From positions 1 through 8,093 of the forward strand of contig CAMCHA010000089.1 in NCBI GenBank assembly GCA_945874515.1: DNA of 8,093 bases. Direction: 5' to 3'. The translations under genes and the position numbers were made by a program. Source of the stretch: Asaia bogorensis. Lineage in GTDB: Bacteria > Pseudomonadota > Alphaproteobacteria > Acetobacterales > Acetobacteraceae. Under the pieces are notes generated by a model. It saw only the letters and a program-made list of their open reading frames with translations, made no database searches and was not told the DNA's origin. Positions 1 to 6,625 of the stretch are shown here, piece after piece (within the stretch, counting starts at the first letter, position 1; every line of letters starts with the position of its first letter).

Positions 1-450
1 ACGCGGCAGGAAAGCAACTTTGATACGGAAGCGGTTAGCAGCGCCAATGCGCGCGGGCTGATGCAATTGCTGCCGGCCACTGCGCAGACAGTCGCGCGCC
101 GGCTTGGCATGAATTTCCGCGTAGATATGCTCACCGCCGATCCGCAGGCCAATATAAGGCTGGGTGCGGCCTATCTGGATGAAATGCTCGGGCGCTTTGA
201 AGGGTCCCTGGTGATGGCAGCTGCGGCCTATAATGCTGGGCCGCGGCGCGTGGATGAATGGCTTGTCACCTATGGCAATCCGCTGCGTGGTGAACGTGAT
301 CTGCTCGATTGGATGGAAATGATTCCCTTCACCGAGACACGCAATTACGTGCAGCGGATTGTGGAAGGCGCGGTGATTTATCGCGCGCGCCAGAACCCGC
401 CCGCCAATGCGCCGCACCCCATGGCAAGCTGGCTCGCCAGCGCGAAATGA
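1..450 (+). CDS. Lytic murein transglycosylase, C-terminal catalytic domain (5' partial)
   Basis: The reading frame is open from base 1, so the gene begins upstream of the window; 149 residues are visible. The fragment opens with RQESNF, where Glu4 matches the catalytic acid of soluble lytic transglycosylases (SLT family, lysozyme-like fold). It continues with ANARGLMQLLPATA (the usual G-LMQ-P-TA block), AAAAYNAGPRRVDEWL (the AYNAG-P-RV block) and ETRNYVQRIV, so all the SLT signatures are present in order. By family knowledge these enzymes cleave peptidoglycan glycan strands in the periplasm, leaving 1,6-anhydromuramic ends. The missing N-terminus probably holds a signal peptide and, if this is a Slt70-type protein, an alpha-superhelical domain. 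The stop lies 4 bases before pgpA, so the two are probably co-transcribed. The exact subfamily cannot be settled from the C-terminus alone. Confidence 0.93.
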   Translation, partial: TRQESNFDTEAVSSANARGLMQLLPATAQTVARRLGMNFRVDMLTADPQANIRLGAAYLDEMLGRFEGSLVMAAAAYNAGPRRVDEWLVTYGNPLRGERDLLDWMEMIPFTETRNYVQRIVEGAVIYRARQNPPANAPHPMASWLASAK

Positions 451-454
451 GCGC

Positions 455-904
455 ATGAAGCTGCCCTTGCTGGTTGCGACGATGGGCGGCATTGGCCGGC
501 TGAAACCAGCGCCTGGCACTTGGGGGTCCTTGCTGGTTTTGCCGTTGGTCTTGCTGGGGCCGATTGCTGCCTTGTTGCTTGCCCTGCTGGTGACGCTGAT
601 CGGATTTTACGCCGTGCGCGAAGTGCTGCGCGACACACCCAATCAAGACCCCGGCTGGATTGTGGTGGATGAGGCAGCCGGCATGCTGATCGCGTTGGCG
701 GGCTTGAGTGTGGATGCCAGCCTTTGGGGCGTGCTGATCGCCTTCGGCCTGTTTCGGGTTTTTGATATCTTCAAACCCTGGCCGATTTCCTGGGCGGATC
801 AGCAAAAGGGCGCCTTTGGTGTCATGCTGGATGATATTGTCGCGGGTGCGCTGGTGGCGGCGGCGCTGATGCTGGCGCGCCCATTATTGCCGGGAGTGAT
901 CTGA
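455..904 (+). CDS. pgpA: Phosphatidylglycerophosphatase A
   Basis: A 149-residue membrane protein that by family removes the phosphate from phosphatidylglycerophosphate to give phosphatidylglycerol at the inner membrane. The PgpA signatures are in order: GGIGRLKPAPGTWGSL (residues 11-26), WIVVDEAAG (68-76, with Asp72-Glu73), FRVFDIFKPWPI (100-111) and GVMLDDIVAG (122-131, with Asp126-Asp127, likely metal ligands). Hydrophobic segments lie around residues 27-52, 76-98 and 128-145. The ATG at 455 is preferred over an in-frame ATG at 407, because the earlier start would overlap the transglycosylase by 44 bases and add a polar Arg-rich extension that is not typical of the family. The gene sits 4 bases after the transglycosylase and 3 bases before the CinA-domain gene. 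Confidence 0.93.
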   Translation: MKLPLLVATMGGIGRLKPAPGTWGSLLVLPLVLLGPIAALLLALLVTLIGFYAVREVLRDTPNQDPGWIVVDEAAGMLIALAGLSVDASLWGVLIAFGLFRVFDIFKPWPISWADQQKGAFGVMLDDIVAGALVAAALMLARPLLPGVI

Positions 905-907
905 CCC

Positions 908-1402
908 ATGCTGCCGGATACAACGCTTGATCAGGCGCGCGACTTGCTGGCGCAAATGGACGCCAAGGGGATGACGCTGGCGACGGCGGAATCCTGCACC
1001 GGCGGGCTGATTGCCGCGGCGCTGACCGCGATTGCGGGGTCGTCTTCCGTAGTGATGGCAGGCTTTGTCACCTACGCGAATGACGCCAAGCACAAGATGG
1101 TTGGCGTGCGGCTGGAAAGCCTGACGCAGCACGGTGCCGTCAGTGAAGAAGTGGCGCGCGAAATGGCGGAAGGCGCGCGGGAGCGCGCCGGCGTATCGCT
1201 GGCGCTTTCCTGCACGGGTATCGCGGGGCCAGGTGGCGCCACGCCGGGCAAGCCGGTGGGCTTGGTTTTCATTGGCTGCGCACGCGAAGGCGCGGCGACG
1301 ATTGTGGAACGCCATGTCTTCCCAGGTGATCGCGCTGCGGTGCGCGCGGCAACGGTGGCGGCGGCGCTTGACCTTGCCCGCCGCAGCGTGACGGGCGGCT
1401 GA
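908..1402 (+). CDS. pncC: CinA C-terminal domain protein, NMN amidohydrolase (PncC-like)
   Basis: A 164-residue stand-alone CinA C-terminal domain. Diagnostic blocks are LATAESCTGGLIAAALT (24-40), VVMAGFVTYANDAK (48-61) and SCTGIAGPGGATPGKPVGLVF (101-121). Members of this family hydrolyse nicotinamide mononucleotide to nicotinic acid mononucleotide and ammonia, recycling NMN in the NAD cycle, and act in the cytoplasm. The N-terminal COG1058 (MoaB/MogA-like) domain of full-length CinA is absent and there is no room for it upstream, so this is the short YgaD/PncC form. The start lies 3 bases after the pgpA stop, with a GGGAG stretch at 892-896 as a rather distant ribosome binding site. Pairing with pgpA is commonly seen in proteobacteria and supports a housekeeping operon. 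The activity is inferred from family and has not been shown for this protein. Confidence 0.9.
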   Translation: MLPDTTLDQARDLLAQMDAKGMTLATAESCTGGLIAAALTAIAGSSSVVMAGFVTYANDAKHKMVGVRLESLTQHGAVSEEVAREMAEGARERAGVSLALSCTGIAGPGGATPGKPVGLVFIGCAREGAATIVERHVFPGDRAAVRAATVAAALDLARRSVTGG

Positions 1403-1405
1403 TAG

Positions 1406-1462
1406 CCCGCTTGCCGTACGGCGCGACTGGTCGCAGGATGGGAGCAACACAGAACAAGCGGG
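1406..1462 (+). other. Long-loop inverted repeat in intergenic leader
   Basis: CCCGCTTG at 1406-1413 is the exact reverse complement of CAAGCGGG at 1455-1462. The 41-base interior contains the palindrome CCGTACGG and a 4-bp hairpin GCGA-CTGG-TCGC (1423-1434). In RNA this could form a closed three-stem structure directly after the pncC stop. It could equally be chance in GC-rich DNA, and no function is claimed. Confidence 0.3.
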
Positions 1463-1471
1463 GGAAGGTCA

Positions 1472-1498
1472 GGCCCTGGGCGCGGTAAGCGCTGGGCC
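1472..1498 (+). terminator. Hairpin between the pncC unit and the catabolic operon (possible weak terminator)
   Basis: GGCCC (1472-1476) pairs with GGGCC (1494-1498). Inside it GCGC (1480-1483) pairs with GCGC (1489-1492) around a GGTAA loop, giving an interrupted 9-bp GC-rich stem. It is followed by only three consecutive T residues (1500-1502), so intrinsic termination would be weak. Its position between the housekeeping unit and the catabolic operon makes a terminator or leader structure plausible. No convincing -35/-10 pair is visible in 1403-1553. Confidence 0.35.
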
Positions 1499-1540
1499 GT
1501 TTCAAATGTTCCTCTGCTGGTGATGTGCTGAACACCGAAT

Positions 1541-1546
1541 GAGGAG
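1541..1546 (+). promoter_or_regulatory. Ribosome binding site GAGGAG deciding the start at 1554
   Basis: GAGGAG ends 7 bases before the ATG at 1554, a near-ideal spacing. An upstream in-frame ATG at 1539 would place this site inside the coding region and has no ribosome binding site of its own, so 1554 is taken as the start. Confidence 0.75.
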
Positions 1547-1553
1547 ACTTCCC

Positions 1554-1892
1554 ATGGCAGCCCCGCCCTCTGCACGCCGCGACCGTATCAATCCGGATTT
1601 CCCGAAGCTGGTGGAGATGACCCACCAATATGTCTATGGCGATGTTTGGGAACGCCCACAGCTTTCCAAGCGCGACCGTTCGATGGTGACGATTGCAGCA
1701 CTTGTGGCACTCGGCTGGCAGGATCAGTTGAACAGCCATATCGGCCGCGGCCTGACCAATGGGCTTTCGCGTGAGGAAGTTTCTGAAATCATCACGCATC
1801 TTTCCATGTATTCCGGCTGGCCTTCCGCCATGACGGCAGCGCATGTCGCCGTTGATGTGTTCGAAGCGCAGGATCAGGCGAAGAAGGGCTGA
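1554..1892 (+). CDS. Carboxymuconolactone decarboxylase family protein
   Basis: A 112-residue all-helical protein of the CMD (PcaC-like) family. The family pattern is clear: WERPQLSKRDRSMVTIAAL (32-50), then a helix with His62, NGLSREEVSEII (69-80) and THLSMYSGWPSAM (81-93, with His82, Tyr86 and Pro90). It contains no cysteine at all, so it cannot be an AhpD-type CxxC peroxidase. The PcaC subgroup decarboxylates gamma-carboxymuconolactone to the beta-ketoadipate enol-lactone, but many CMD-like proteins in catabolic operons act on unknown substrates. It is the first gene of a six-gene operon, 4 bases before the next start. The family is certain; the substrate is not, because no pcaB, pcaD or ring-cleavage dioxygenase gene is in the window. 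Confidence 0.9.
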   Translation: MAAPPSARRDRINPDFPKLVEMTHQYVYGDVWERPQLSKRDRSMVTIAALVALGWQDQLNSHIGRGLTNGLSREEVSEIITHLSMYSGWPSAMTAAHVAVDVFEAQDQAKKG

Positions 1893-1896
1893 AGCG

Positions 1897-2832
1897 ATGA
1901 AGGTAGGTTTCATTGGCCTGGGCACCATGGGTGCCTTCATGGCCGCCAATCTGCAAAAGGCCGGCTATCAACTGGTGGTGCATGACATTCGCCGCGAAGC
2001 GGGCGCCAATCGGCTCGCCGCCGGGGCCACCTGGGCGGAAACACCCAAGGCTGTCGCTGAGCAATGCGAGGTGATTTTCACCTCGCTCCCCGGGCCGAAG
2101 GAAGTGGAGCCGGTAATTTTCGGCACCGATGGCATTCTGGCCGGCGTGCAAAAAGGCGCGGCCTATTTCGACCTTTCCACCAATTCCCAGGCGCTGATGA
2201 AGCGCATGGCCGAAGCACTCGCGACCAAGGGCGCTTATGGGTTTGATGCGCCCGTCAGCGGCGGGCCAAAGGGTGCGGAGACCGGCAAGCTGGCGATTTG
2301 GGTCGGCGGCGACAAGGAAGTTTTCGATAAATACAAGAAGGTGCTGGACGCTTTTGGTGATCAGGCCGCCTATATCGGCCCGATCGGCACCGCAACGGTC
2401 GCTAAGCTTGTGCATAATATGGCGGGCTATGCAATTCAAACCGCGATGGCGGAAGTGTTTTCCATGGGCGTGAAGGCGGGGATGGATCCGCTCGATCTGT
2501 GGAAGGCGGTGCGCCAGGGTGCCTTGGGGCGCAAGCGCACATTTGATCGCATCACGGATCAATTCCTGGTGGATAAATATGATCCGCCCGCCTTTGCACT
2601 GAAGCTGGCGCATAAGGATGTGACCTTGGCCGTGACCATGGGCCGCGAATTAAATGTGCCGATGCGCTTCTGCAACTTGGCACTGGAAGAAATGAATGAG
2701 GCTTTGAATCGCGGTTGGGAAAACCTGGATAGCCGCGTGCCGATGAAGCTGCAATTGGAACGCGCGGGTGTTCAGATCAAATGCGATCCAGCAGCAGTGC
2801 AAGCCGTATTGGATGCGGATAAGGCGAAGTAA
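1897..2832 (+). CDS. NAD(P)-dependent oxidoreductase, 3-hydroxyisobutyrate dehydrogenase family
   Basis: A 311-residue beta-hydroxyacid dehydrogenase. The N-terminal Rossmann fold carries GFIGLGTMG (4-12), followed at the end of the second strand by HDIRR (29-33), which has an Asp suited to NAD. The substrate-binding signature FDAPVSGGPKGAETGKL (116-132) is intact. The catalytic lysine is Lys170 in GTATVAKLVHNM, with Asn174 four residues on, as in the family. The helical C-terminal domain includes the K-LAHKD block (236-241). Relatives oxidise 3-hydroxyisobutyrate or reduce tartronate semialdehyde and other 2- or 3-oxo acids. The length is normal. The ATG at 1897 was chosen because MKVGFIGLG matches the usual family start; an in-frame upstream ATG at 1843 would run back into the CMD gene. 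Exact substrate unknown. Confidence 0.92.
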   Translation: MKVGFIGLGTMGAFMAANLQKAGYQLVVHDIRREAGANRLAAGATWAETPKAVAEQCEVIFTSLPGPKEVEPVIFGTDGILAGVQKGAAYFDLSTNSQALMKRMAEALATKGAYGFDAPVSGGPKGAETGKLAIWVGGDKEVFDKYKKVLDAFGDQAAYIGPIGTATVAKLVHNMAGYAIQTAMAEVFSMGVKAGMDPLDLWKAVRQGALGRKRTFDRITDQFLVDKYDPPAFALKLAHKDVTLAVTMGRELNVPMRFCNLALEEMNEALNRGWENLDSRVPMKLQLERAGVQIKCDPAAVQAVLDADKAK

Positions 2833-2838
2833 CACGCG

Positions 2839-4812
2839 ATGAGTTTGCTGATGCAACAACCGGGGCGGATTGGCACGCTCCGGATGAAAAACCGGCTCAT
2901 CATGGCGCCGATGGGTACGAATTTCAGCACCAGCGATGGGATTTCGACCGAACGCGACCGCGCCTATTACGAAGAACGCGCCAAGGGTGGTGTCGCCGCT
3001 ATCGTGACGGAAGCGATGGCGGTGAGTGCGGGTGGGCGCGCGCATAATAACTCACTCTGGATTTATCATGACCGTTTCATCCCCGGCCTGGCGCGGTTGG
3101 TGGAAGGGATCAAGCGGCATGATTGCGTGACAGTGGGGCAAATTAATCACCGCGGTGCGCTGCTGCGCCGGATGGTGTTGAATATGGAACCCGTGGGGCC
3201 TTCGCCCTGGCGCAACCCGAATACGGGTGATGAGGTGCGGCCGCTGGAACAGGCGGAGATCACCGAAATTCAGAAGGATTTCGTGACCGCCGCGCGGCGG
3301 CTGTGGCAAGCCGGTTATGATGCGGTGGAATTGCACGCCGCCAATGGGTATTTGTTTCATCAATTCCTGACGCAGCGCATTAATAAGCGCACCGACCGTT
3401 ACGGCGGGTCGCTGGAAAATCGCGCGCGGCTATTGTTGGAAACCGTGCATCGGCTGCGTGATGCCTTGCCAGATTTTCCGCTTTGGGTGCGGATTTCTTG
3501 CACCGAATATTGCGATGATGGCTACCCGGTTGAGGAAATGGTGGAACTCGCCAAGCTTTTGGAAGCGGCGGGCGTGACGGCGCTCGATCTTTCCGGCGGC
3601 ACGAATGAAAGCCCGGCTTTGTCACGCTTTTGCATCCAGCCGCCTTCCATGCCGCGCCGCACTTTGGAGCCCCATGCCAAGCCGATCACGGATGCGGTTG
3701 CGATCCCAACCATTATCGCCGGGCGCATCCTTTCGCCGGAAGATGCGGAAGCGGTGCTGGCTTCCGGTGCGGCGGATTATGTATCGCTGGGCCGTGCGCT
3801 GACGGCTGATGCGCATTGGCCACGCAAGGCGTTTAGCGAGAGCAAGGTCGCCATTCGTGGCTGCATTTCCTGCAATGTGTGCTTTGAACGTCTGACGCTG
3901 GAACGCGATGTCGCCTGCGTGGTGAACCCCATGCTGGGCACGGAATTGGAAGCGCCAGAATTCATTGATGGACCATTCGCGCCCGCGCCCCTGAAGCAAC
4001 GCGTGCTGATTTTGGGCGCAGGATTGGCGGGGGCCGAAGTGGCGCGGCTAGCTGCAGCACGCGGGCATCAGGTGGAAATCTGGGAAAAGGCAGCGCGCTC
4101 TGGCGGGCAAATTCATCTGGCCGTGGCCGCGCCGGACAAGGAAGAAGTGCGCCCTGCCTGGTCCTGGCGTTGGGATCAAGTGCAGGCGTTGGGCGTACCC
4201 GTGCGCTATGGTGTGCATGCAACTGCCGATGCCATCAGGGCTTTCGCGCCGGACCATGTGGTGGTGGCCACCGGCGCCAAGCCGCGCCCGTTGAGCCTGC
4301 CTGGGGCGGCGCCGCTGCAAGCCTGGGATGTGATTGCCAATCCAGCGCTGGTGCCGGATGGCGCGCGCGTTTCGGTGATTGGTGGGGGCATTGTTGGGCT
4401 TGAAGTGGCGGATGTGCTTGCGCAACGCGGCTGTCGCATCTCAATCCTTGAAGCACTGCCCGCCATCGCCCCCGCCATGGCGCGCAATAACCGCACGGAT
4501 TTGATGATCCGCCTGCGCGACGTTGGCACCAGTTTCCATACCAAGGTGCGCGATGCGCGGCTGGCGGGTGATGTGCTGCATTTCACCGAAGATGGCACGG
4601 GGCGAGAGCTTGCCGGCGTGACCCATGTGATCGCCGCCATCGGCGCACTGCCCAACCTTGACGCATTACCGGCGGTGGAAGCCAGCGGTATTCCCTTTAC
4701 CGTGGTGGGCGATGCCAATCAGCCCGGCGATTTCCTTTCCGTCTTGCGCGATGCCTCCATGGTGGGTCTTGCGCTTGGGATGCAAACTTTGCGACAGGAG
4801 CATATGGCATGA
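2839..4812 (+). CDS. FadH/TMADH-type NADH:flavin oxidoreductase (OYE barrel + 4Fe-4S + FAD/NAD domains)
   Basis: A 657-residue multidomain reductase of normal family length. Residues 1-340 form an old-yellow-enzyme FMN barrel: MKNRLIMAPMGTN (16-28), GQINHRG (100-106), HAANGYLFHQFL (166-177, with Tyr171 at the position of FadH's active-site Tyr166) and NKRTDRYGGSLENRARLLLE (192-211, slightly shifted by counting). A 4Fe-4S ligand set follows: Cys342, Cys345, Cys348 and Cys360. An FAD/NAD(P) region follows, with GAGLAGAEVA (393-402) and a second dinucleotide motif GGGIVGLEVA at roughly residues 515-524. FadH reduces 2,4-dienoyl-CoA; TMADH demethylates trimethylamine; other members reduce enones or enoates. 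No histidine occurs from 251 to 278, where FadH's catalytic His252 should align, so a true dienoyl-CoA reductase is doubtful. It lies 6 bases after the dehydrogenase and overlaps the next gene by 4 bases (ATGA). Confidence 0.93.
   Translation: MSLLMQQPGRIGTLRMKNRLIMAPMGTNFSTSDGISTERDRAYYEERAKGGVAAIVTEAMAVSAGGRAHNNSLWIYHDRFIPGLARLVEGIKRHDCVTVGQINHRGALLRRMVLNMEPVGPSPWRNPNTGDEVRPLEQAEITEIQKDFVTAARRLWQAGYDAVELHAANGYLFHQFLTQRINKRTDRYGGSLENRARLLLETVHRLRDALPDFPLWVRISCTEYCDDGYPVEEMVELAKLLEAAGVTALDLSGGTNESPALSRFCIQPPSMPRRTLEPHAKPITDAVAIPTIIAGRILSPEDAEAVLASGAADYVSLGRALTADAHWPRKAFSESKVAIRGCISCNVCFERLTLERDVACVVNPMLGTELEAPEFIDGPFAPAPLKQRVLILGAGLAGAEVARLAAARGHQVEIWEKAARSGGQIHLAVAAPDKEEVRPAWSWRWDQVQALGVPVRYGVHATADAIRAFAPDHVVVATGAKPRPLSLPGAAPLQAWDVIANPALVPDGARVSVIGGGIVGLEVADVLAQRGCRISILEALPAIAPAMARNNRTDLMIRLRDVGTSFHTKVRDARLAGDVLHFTEDGTGRELAGVTHVIAAIGALPNLDALPAVEASGIPFTVVGDANQPGDFLSVLRDASMVGLALGMQTLRQEHMA
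4796..4800 (+). promoter_or_regulatory. Ribosome binding site AGGAG for the lactonase-like gene
   Basis: AGGAG lies inside the end of the upstream reductase gene, 8 bases before the ATG at 4809. The nearer ATG at 4804 is in the reductase frame and cannot start the hydrolase, so 4809 is the start and the two genes share an ATGA overlap. Confidence 0.7.
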
Positions 4813-5603
4813 CTGAACCCGAATACCGCGTCTATGCGCTGCGCTATGCCATGCGCGATGCCAAGCGTACCGAGCATTTCATTGGCGGCGACCCGCATGA
4901 TGCGCCCATGCCGATGGATTACTTTGTTTGGGCTGCGGTGAATGAAGACCGCGCCGTGATCATTGACACAGGCTTCACGGCGGAGGTCGCCGCCAAGCGC
5001 AAGCGCAATTATCTGCGCTGCCCAATTGAAAGCCTGAAGCTGTTGGGCGTCGATCCGGATAAGGTGGAAGATGTGGTGATTTCCCACCTGCATTATGATC
5101 ACGTCGGCAGCTTCCACAAATTCGCCAAGGCGAGGTTCCATTTGCAGGAACCGGAAATGCAGTATGCGACCGGGCGCTACATGAAATATCCAAAGCTGCG
5201 CCATTCCTTCGAAGTTGAAGATGTGGTCGGCATGGTGCGGATGAATTTTGCCGAACGCGTGGTCTTCCATAATGGCGATGCGGAAGTGGCGCCCGGCATT
5301 ACGGTGCATGCGTGTGGCGGGCATTCCATGGGGCTGCAATGCGTGCGCGTGAATACGGCGCGTGGGCGTGTGGTGCTCGCTTCAGATGTCACGCATTTCT
5401 ACGAAAACATGGAAGCGGGCCGGCCCTTCACGACGGCTTTTCATATCGGGGAAATGCTGGAAGGTTTTGATAAGCTACGTGCGCTTGCGCCAAGCCCAAA
5501 GCACGTCGTGCCGGGCCACGACCCGGAAGTGGTGCGCCGCTATCCCGCGCTGCCGGGGCAAGAAGGAATTGTGGTGGAACTGCACCGCGAACCATCAAAG
5601 TAA
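4809..5603 (+). CDS. Metallo-beta-lactamase-fold hydrolase, N-acyl-homoserine lactonase-like
   Basis: A 264-residue cytoplasmic metallo-hydrolase with no signal peptide. The dinuclear metal site is complete: HLHYDH (93-98, with His93, His95, Asp97 and His98), His172 in GGHSMG, Asp193 in LASDVTHFYEN and His237 in VPGHDPE. The spacing and the stretch VISHLHYDHVGSFHKF followed by HLQEPEMQYA resemble the AiiA/AttM group of AHL lactonases, which open homoserine lactone rings. Tyr198 lies five residues after the bridging Asp, where AiiA has a catalytic Tyr three residues after it, so that match is only approximate. Placement inside a catabolic operon with a CMD-family protein makes opening of a pathway lactone at least as likely as quorum quenching. 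It overlaps the reductase gene by 4 bases and is followed after 13 bases by the binding-protein gene. Confidence 0.88.
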   Translation: MTEPEYRVYALRYAMRDAKRTEHFIGGDPHDAPMPMDYFVWAAVNEDRAVIIDTGFTAEVAAKRKRNYLRCPIESLKLLGVDPDKVEDVVISHLHYDHVGSFHKFAKARFHLQEPEMQYATGRYMKYPKLRHSFEVEDVVGMVRMNFAERVVFHNGDAEVAPGITVHACGGHSMGLQCVRVNTARGRVVLASDVTHFYENMEAGRPFTTAFHIGEMLEGFDKLRALAPSPKHVVPGHDPEVVRRYPALPGQEGIVVELHREPSK

Positions 5604-5616
5604 AAGGGAGGATAAT

Positions 5617-6603
5617 ATGACCAAAATCACCCGCCGCACCGCGCTGATCGCTGGGCTTGCCGCGCCGGCGATTGCACGCGCTCAGGGCTTTCCCACCCGG
5701 CCCTTGCGCCTGGTGGTGCCCTTCCCGCCCGCAGGTGCGGCTGATATCACCGCGCGGCTTGTCGCGGAACGCATGGGGCCTTTGCTGGGCCAGACAGTGG
5801 TGATTGATAACCGCCCCGGTGCTGGCGGGAATATCGCCGGTGAAGCCGTGGCGCGCAGCGCGCCGGATGGGCATACGCTATTCCTGGGTGGCGCAACGAT
5901 CCTGCTGGCGAACAAATACCTGTACCACAAGGGCATGCCCTTTGATGGTATCCGCGATTTCACGCATATCTCCCGCGTGTCTGTCGGCTCCACGCTGTTT
6001 GTTGTGAATGCCAATCGGCCCTGGCGCACATTTGAGGAATTCGTGGCAGATGCGAAGCGCCGGCCGGGGCAGATCAGCGCAGCGTCATCCGGCATTGGCA
6101 CCATCAGCCATTTGACGATTTCGAAGCTGATGCAATCTGCGGGGATAGAGGTTTCACATGTGCCCTATCGCGGTCTGGCGCCTGGTTTGAATGATCTAAT
6201 TGCCGGGAATGTGGATATGATTTTCGATGGCATGCCCGCGCTGATGCCGCATGTGCGCGAAGGGCGGCTGCGCGCGCTTGCGGTTGGTAGCCAGAAGCGC
6301 CAGCCTCAGGTCGCGGGACTTGAGGATGTGCGCGGCATGGCGGAACTTATCCCCGGTTCCGATATGGATATGGAGTTCTGGTACTGCATTTCCGCCGCCG
6401 CCGGCACGCCGGCACCTATTGCGCAGGCTTTGCATCGTGCCACCATCGGCGCGGCGCGCGACAAGGAGTACGGCGAAAAGCTGATCCCGCTTGGTTTCAC
6501 CGCCATTTCGGATGACACGCCCGAAGGCTTCACCGATTATGTGCGCAGCCAGGATCGCGTTTGGCGCGAATTGGTGGAAATATCCGGCGCCAAACTAGAT
6601 TAA
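5617..6603 (+). CDS. Bug/TctC-family periplasmic solute-binding protein
   Basis: A 328-residue exported binding protein of the Bug (Bordetella uptake gene)/TctC family of tripartite tricarboxylate transporters. The N-terminus carries a Tat-like twin arginine (ITRRTALIAG), a hydrophobic core and an AIARA|QG cleavage site after residue 22. The mature part opens with FPTRPLRLVVPFPPAGAADI; the family hallmarks VPFPPAGAADITAR (34-47), VIDNRPGAGGNIAGE (62-76) and HVPYRG (182-187) bind carboxylate ligands in known members. A strong ribosome binding site, GGGAGGA (5606-5612), precedes the ATG at 5617. No TctA or TctB membrane gene is in the window, so it is an orphan here and must borrow a permease or act as a sensor partner. 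Its place in the operon suggests that it captures the organic acid the operon degrades. Confidence 0.93.
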   Translation: MTKITRRTALIAGLAAPAIARAQGFPTRPLRLVVPFPPAGAADITARLVAERMGPLLGQTVVIDNRPGAGGNIAGEAVARSAPDGHTLFLGGATILLANKYLYHKGMPFDGIRDFTHISRVSVGSTLFVVNANRPWRTFEEFVADAKRRPGQISAASSGIGTISHLTISKLMQSAGIEVSHVPYRGLAPGLNDLIAGNVDMIFDGMPALMPHVREGRLRALAVGSQKRQPQVAGLEDVRGMAELIPGSDMDMEFWYCISAAAGTPAPIAQALHRATIGAARDKEYGEKLIPLGFTAISDDTPEGFTDYVRSQDRVWRELVEISGAKLD

Positions 6604-6613
6604 CCTTCAACAC

Positions 6614-6618
6614 AGGAG
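6614..6618 (+). promoter_or_regulatory. Ribosome binding site AGGAG for the NIPSNAP gene
   Basis: AGGAG ends 7 bases before the ATG at 6626, within a 22-base gap after the binding-protein gene. The good match and spacing support an independently and efficiently translated last gene. Confidence 0.65.
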
Positions 6619-6625
6619 AAAACCG

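Noticed and set aside
407..454. Earlier in-frame start for pgpA
   Set aside because: It would overlap the transglycosylase by 44 bases and add an Arg-rich extension not seen in PgpA proteins; the ATG at 455 fits operon spacing.
1554..1892. AhpD-like alkylhydroperoxidase for the CMD-family gene
   Set aside because: The protein contains no cysteine, so the CxxC redox pair required for that activity is absent.
1269..1949. 226-codon minus-strand open frame across the pncC end, the intergenic gap and the CMD gene
   Set aside because: Its translation has no family pattern, is rich in Arg, His and Pro, and lies opposite two well-supported genes.
1792..2613. 273-codon open frame on the minus strand across the dehydrogenase gene
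   Set aside because: It overlaps a gene with full family signatures, shows no recognisable domain and is explained by GC-biased antisense openness.
4719..5339. 206-codon minus-strand open frame opposite the lactonase gene
   Set aside because: It is antisense to the metal-binding motifs of a real gene and is His-rich only because of that complement.
5362..5616. Long upstream extension of the Bug protein frame into the lactonase gene
   Set aside because: The signal peptide begins at the ATG at 5617 behind a strong ribosome binding site; the extension has no family match.
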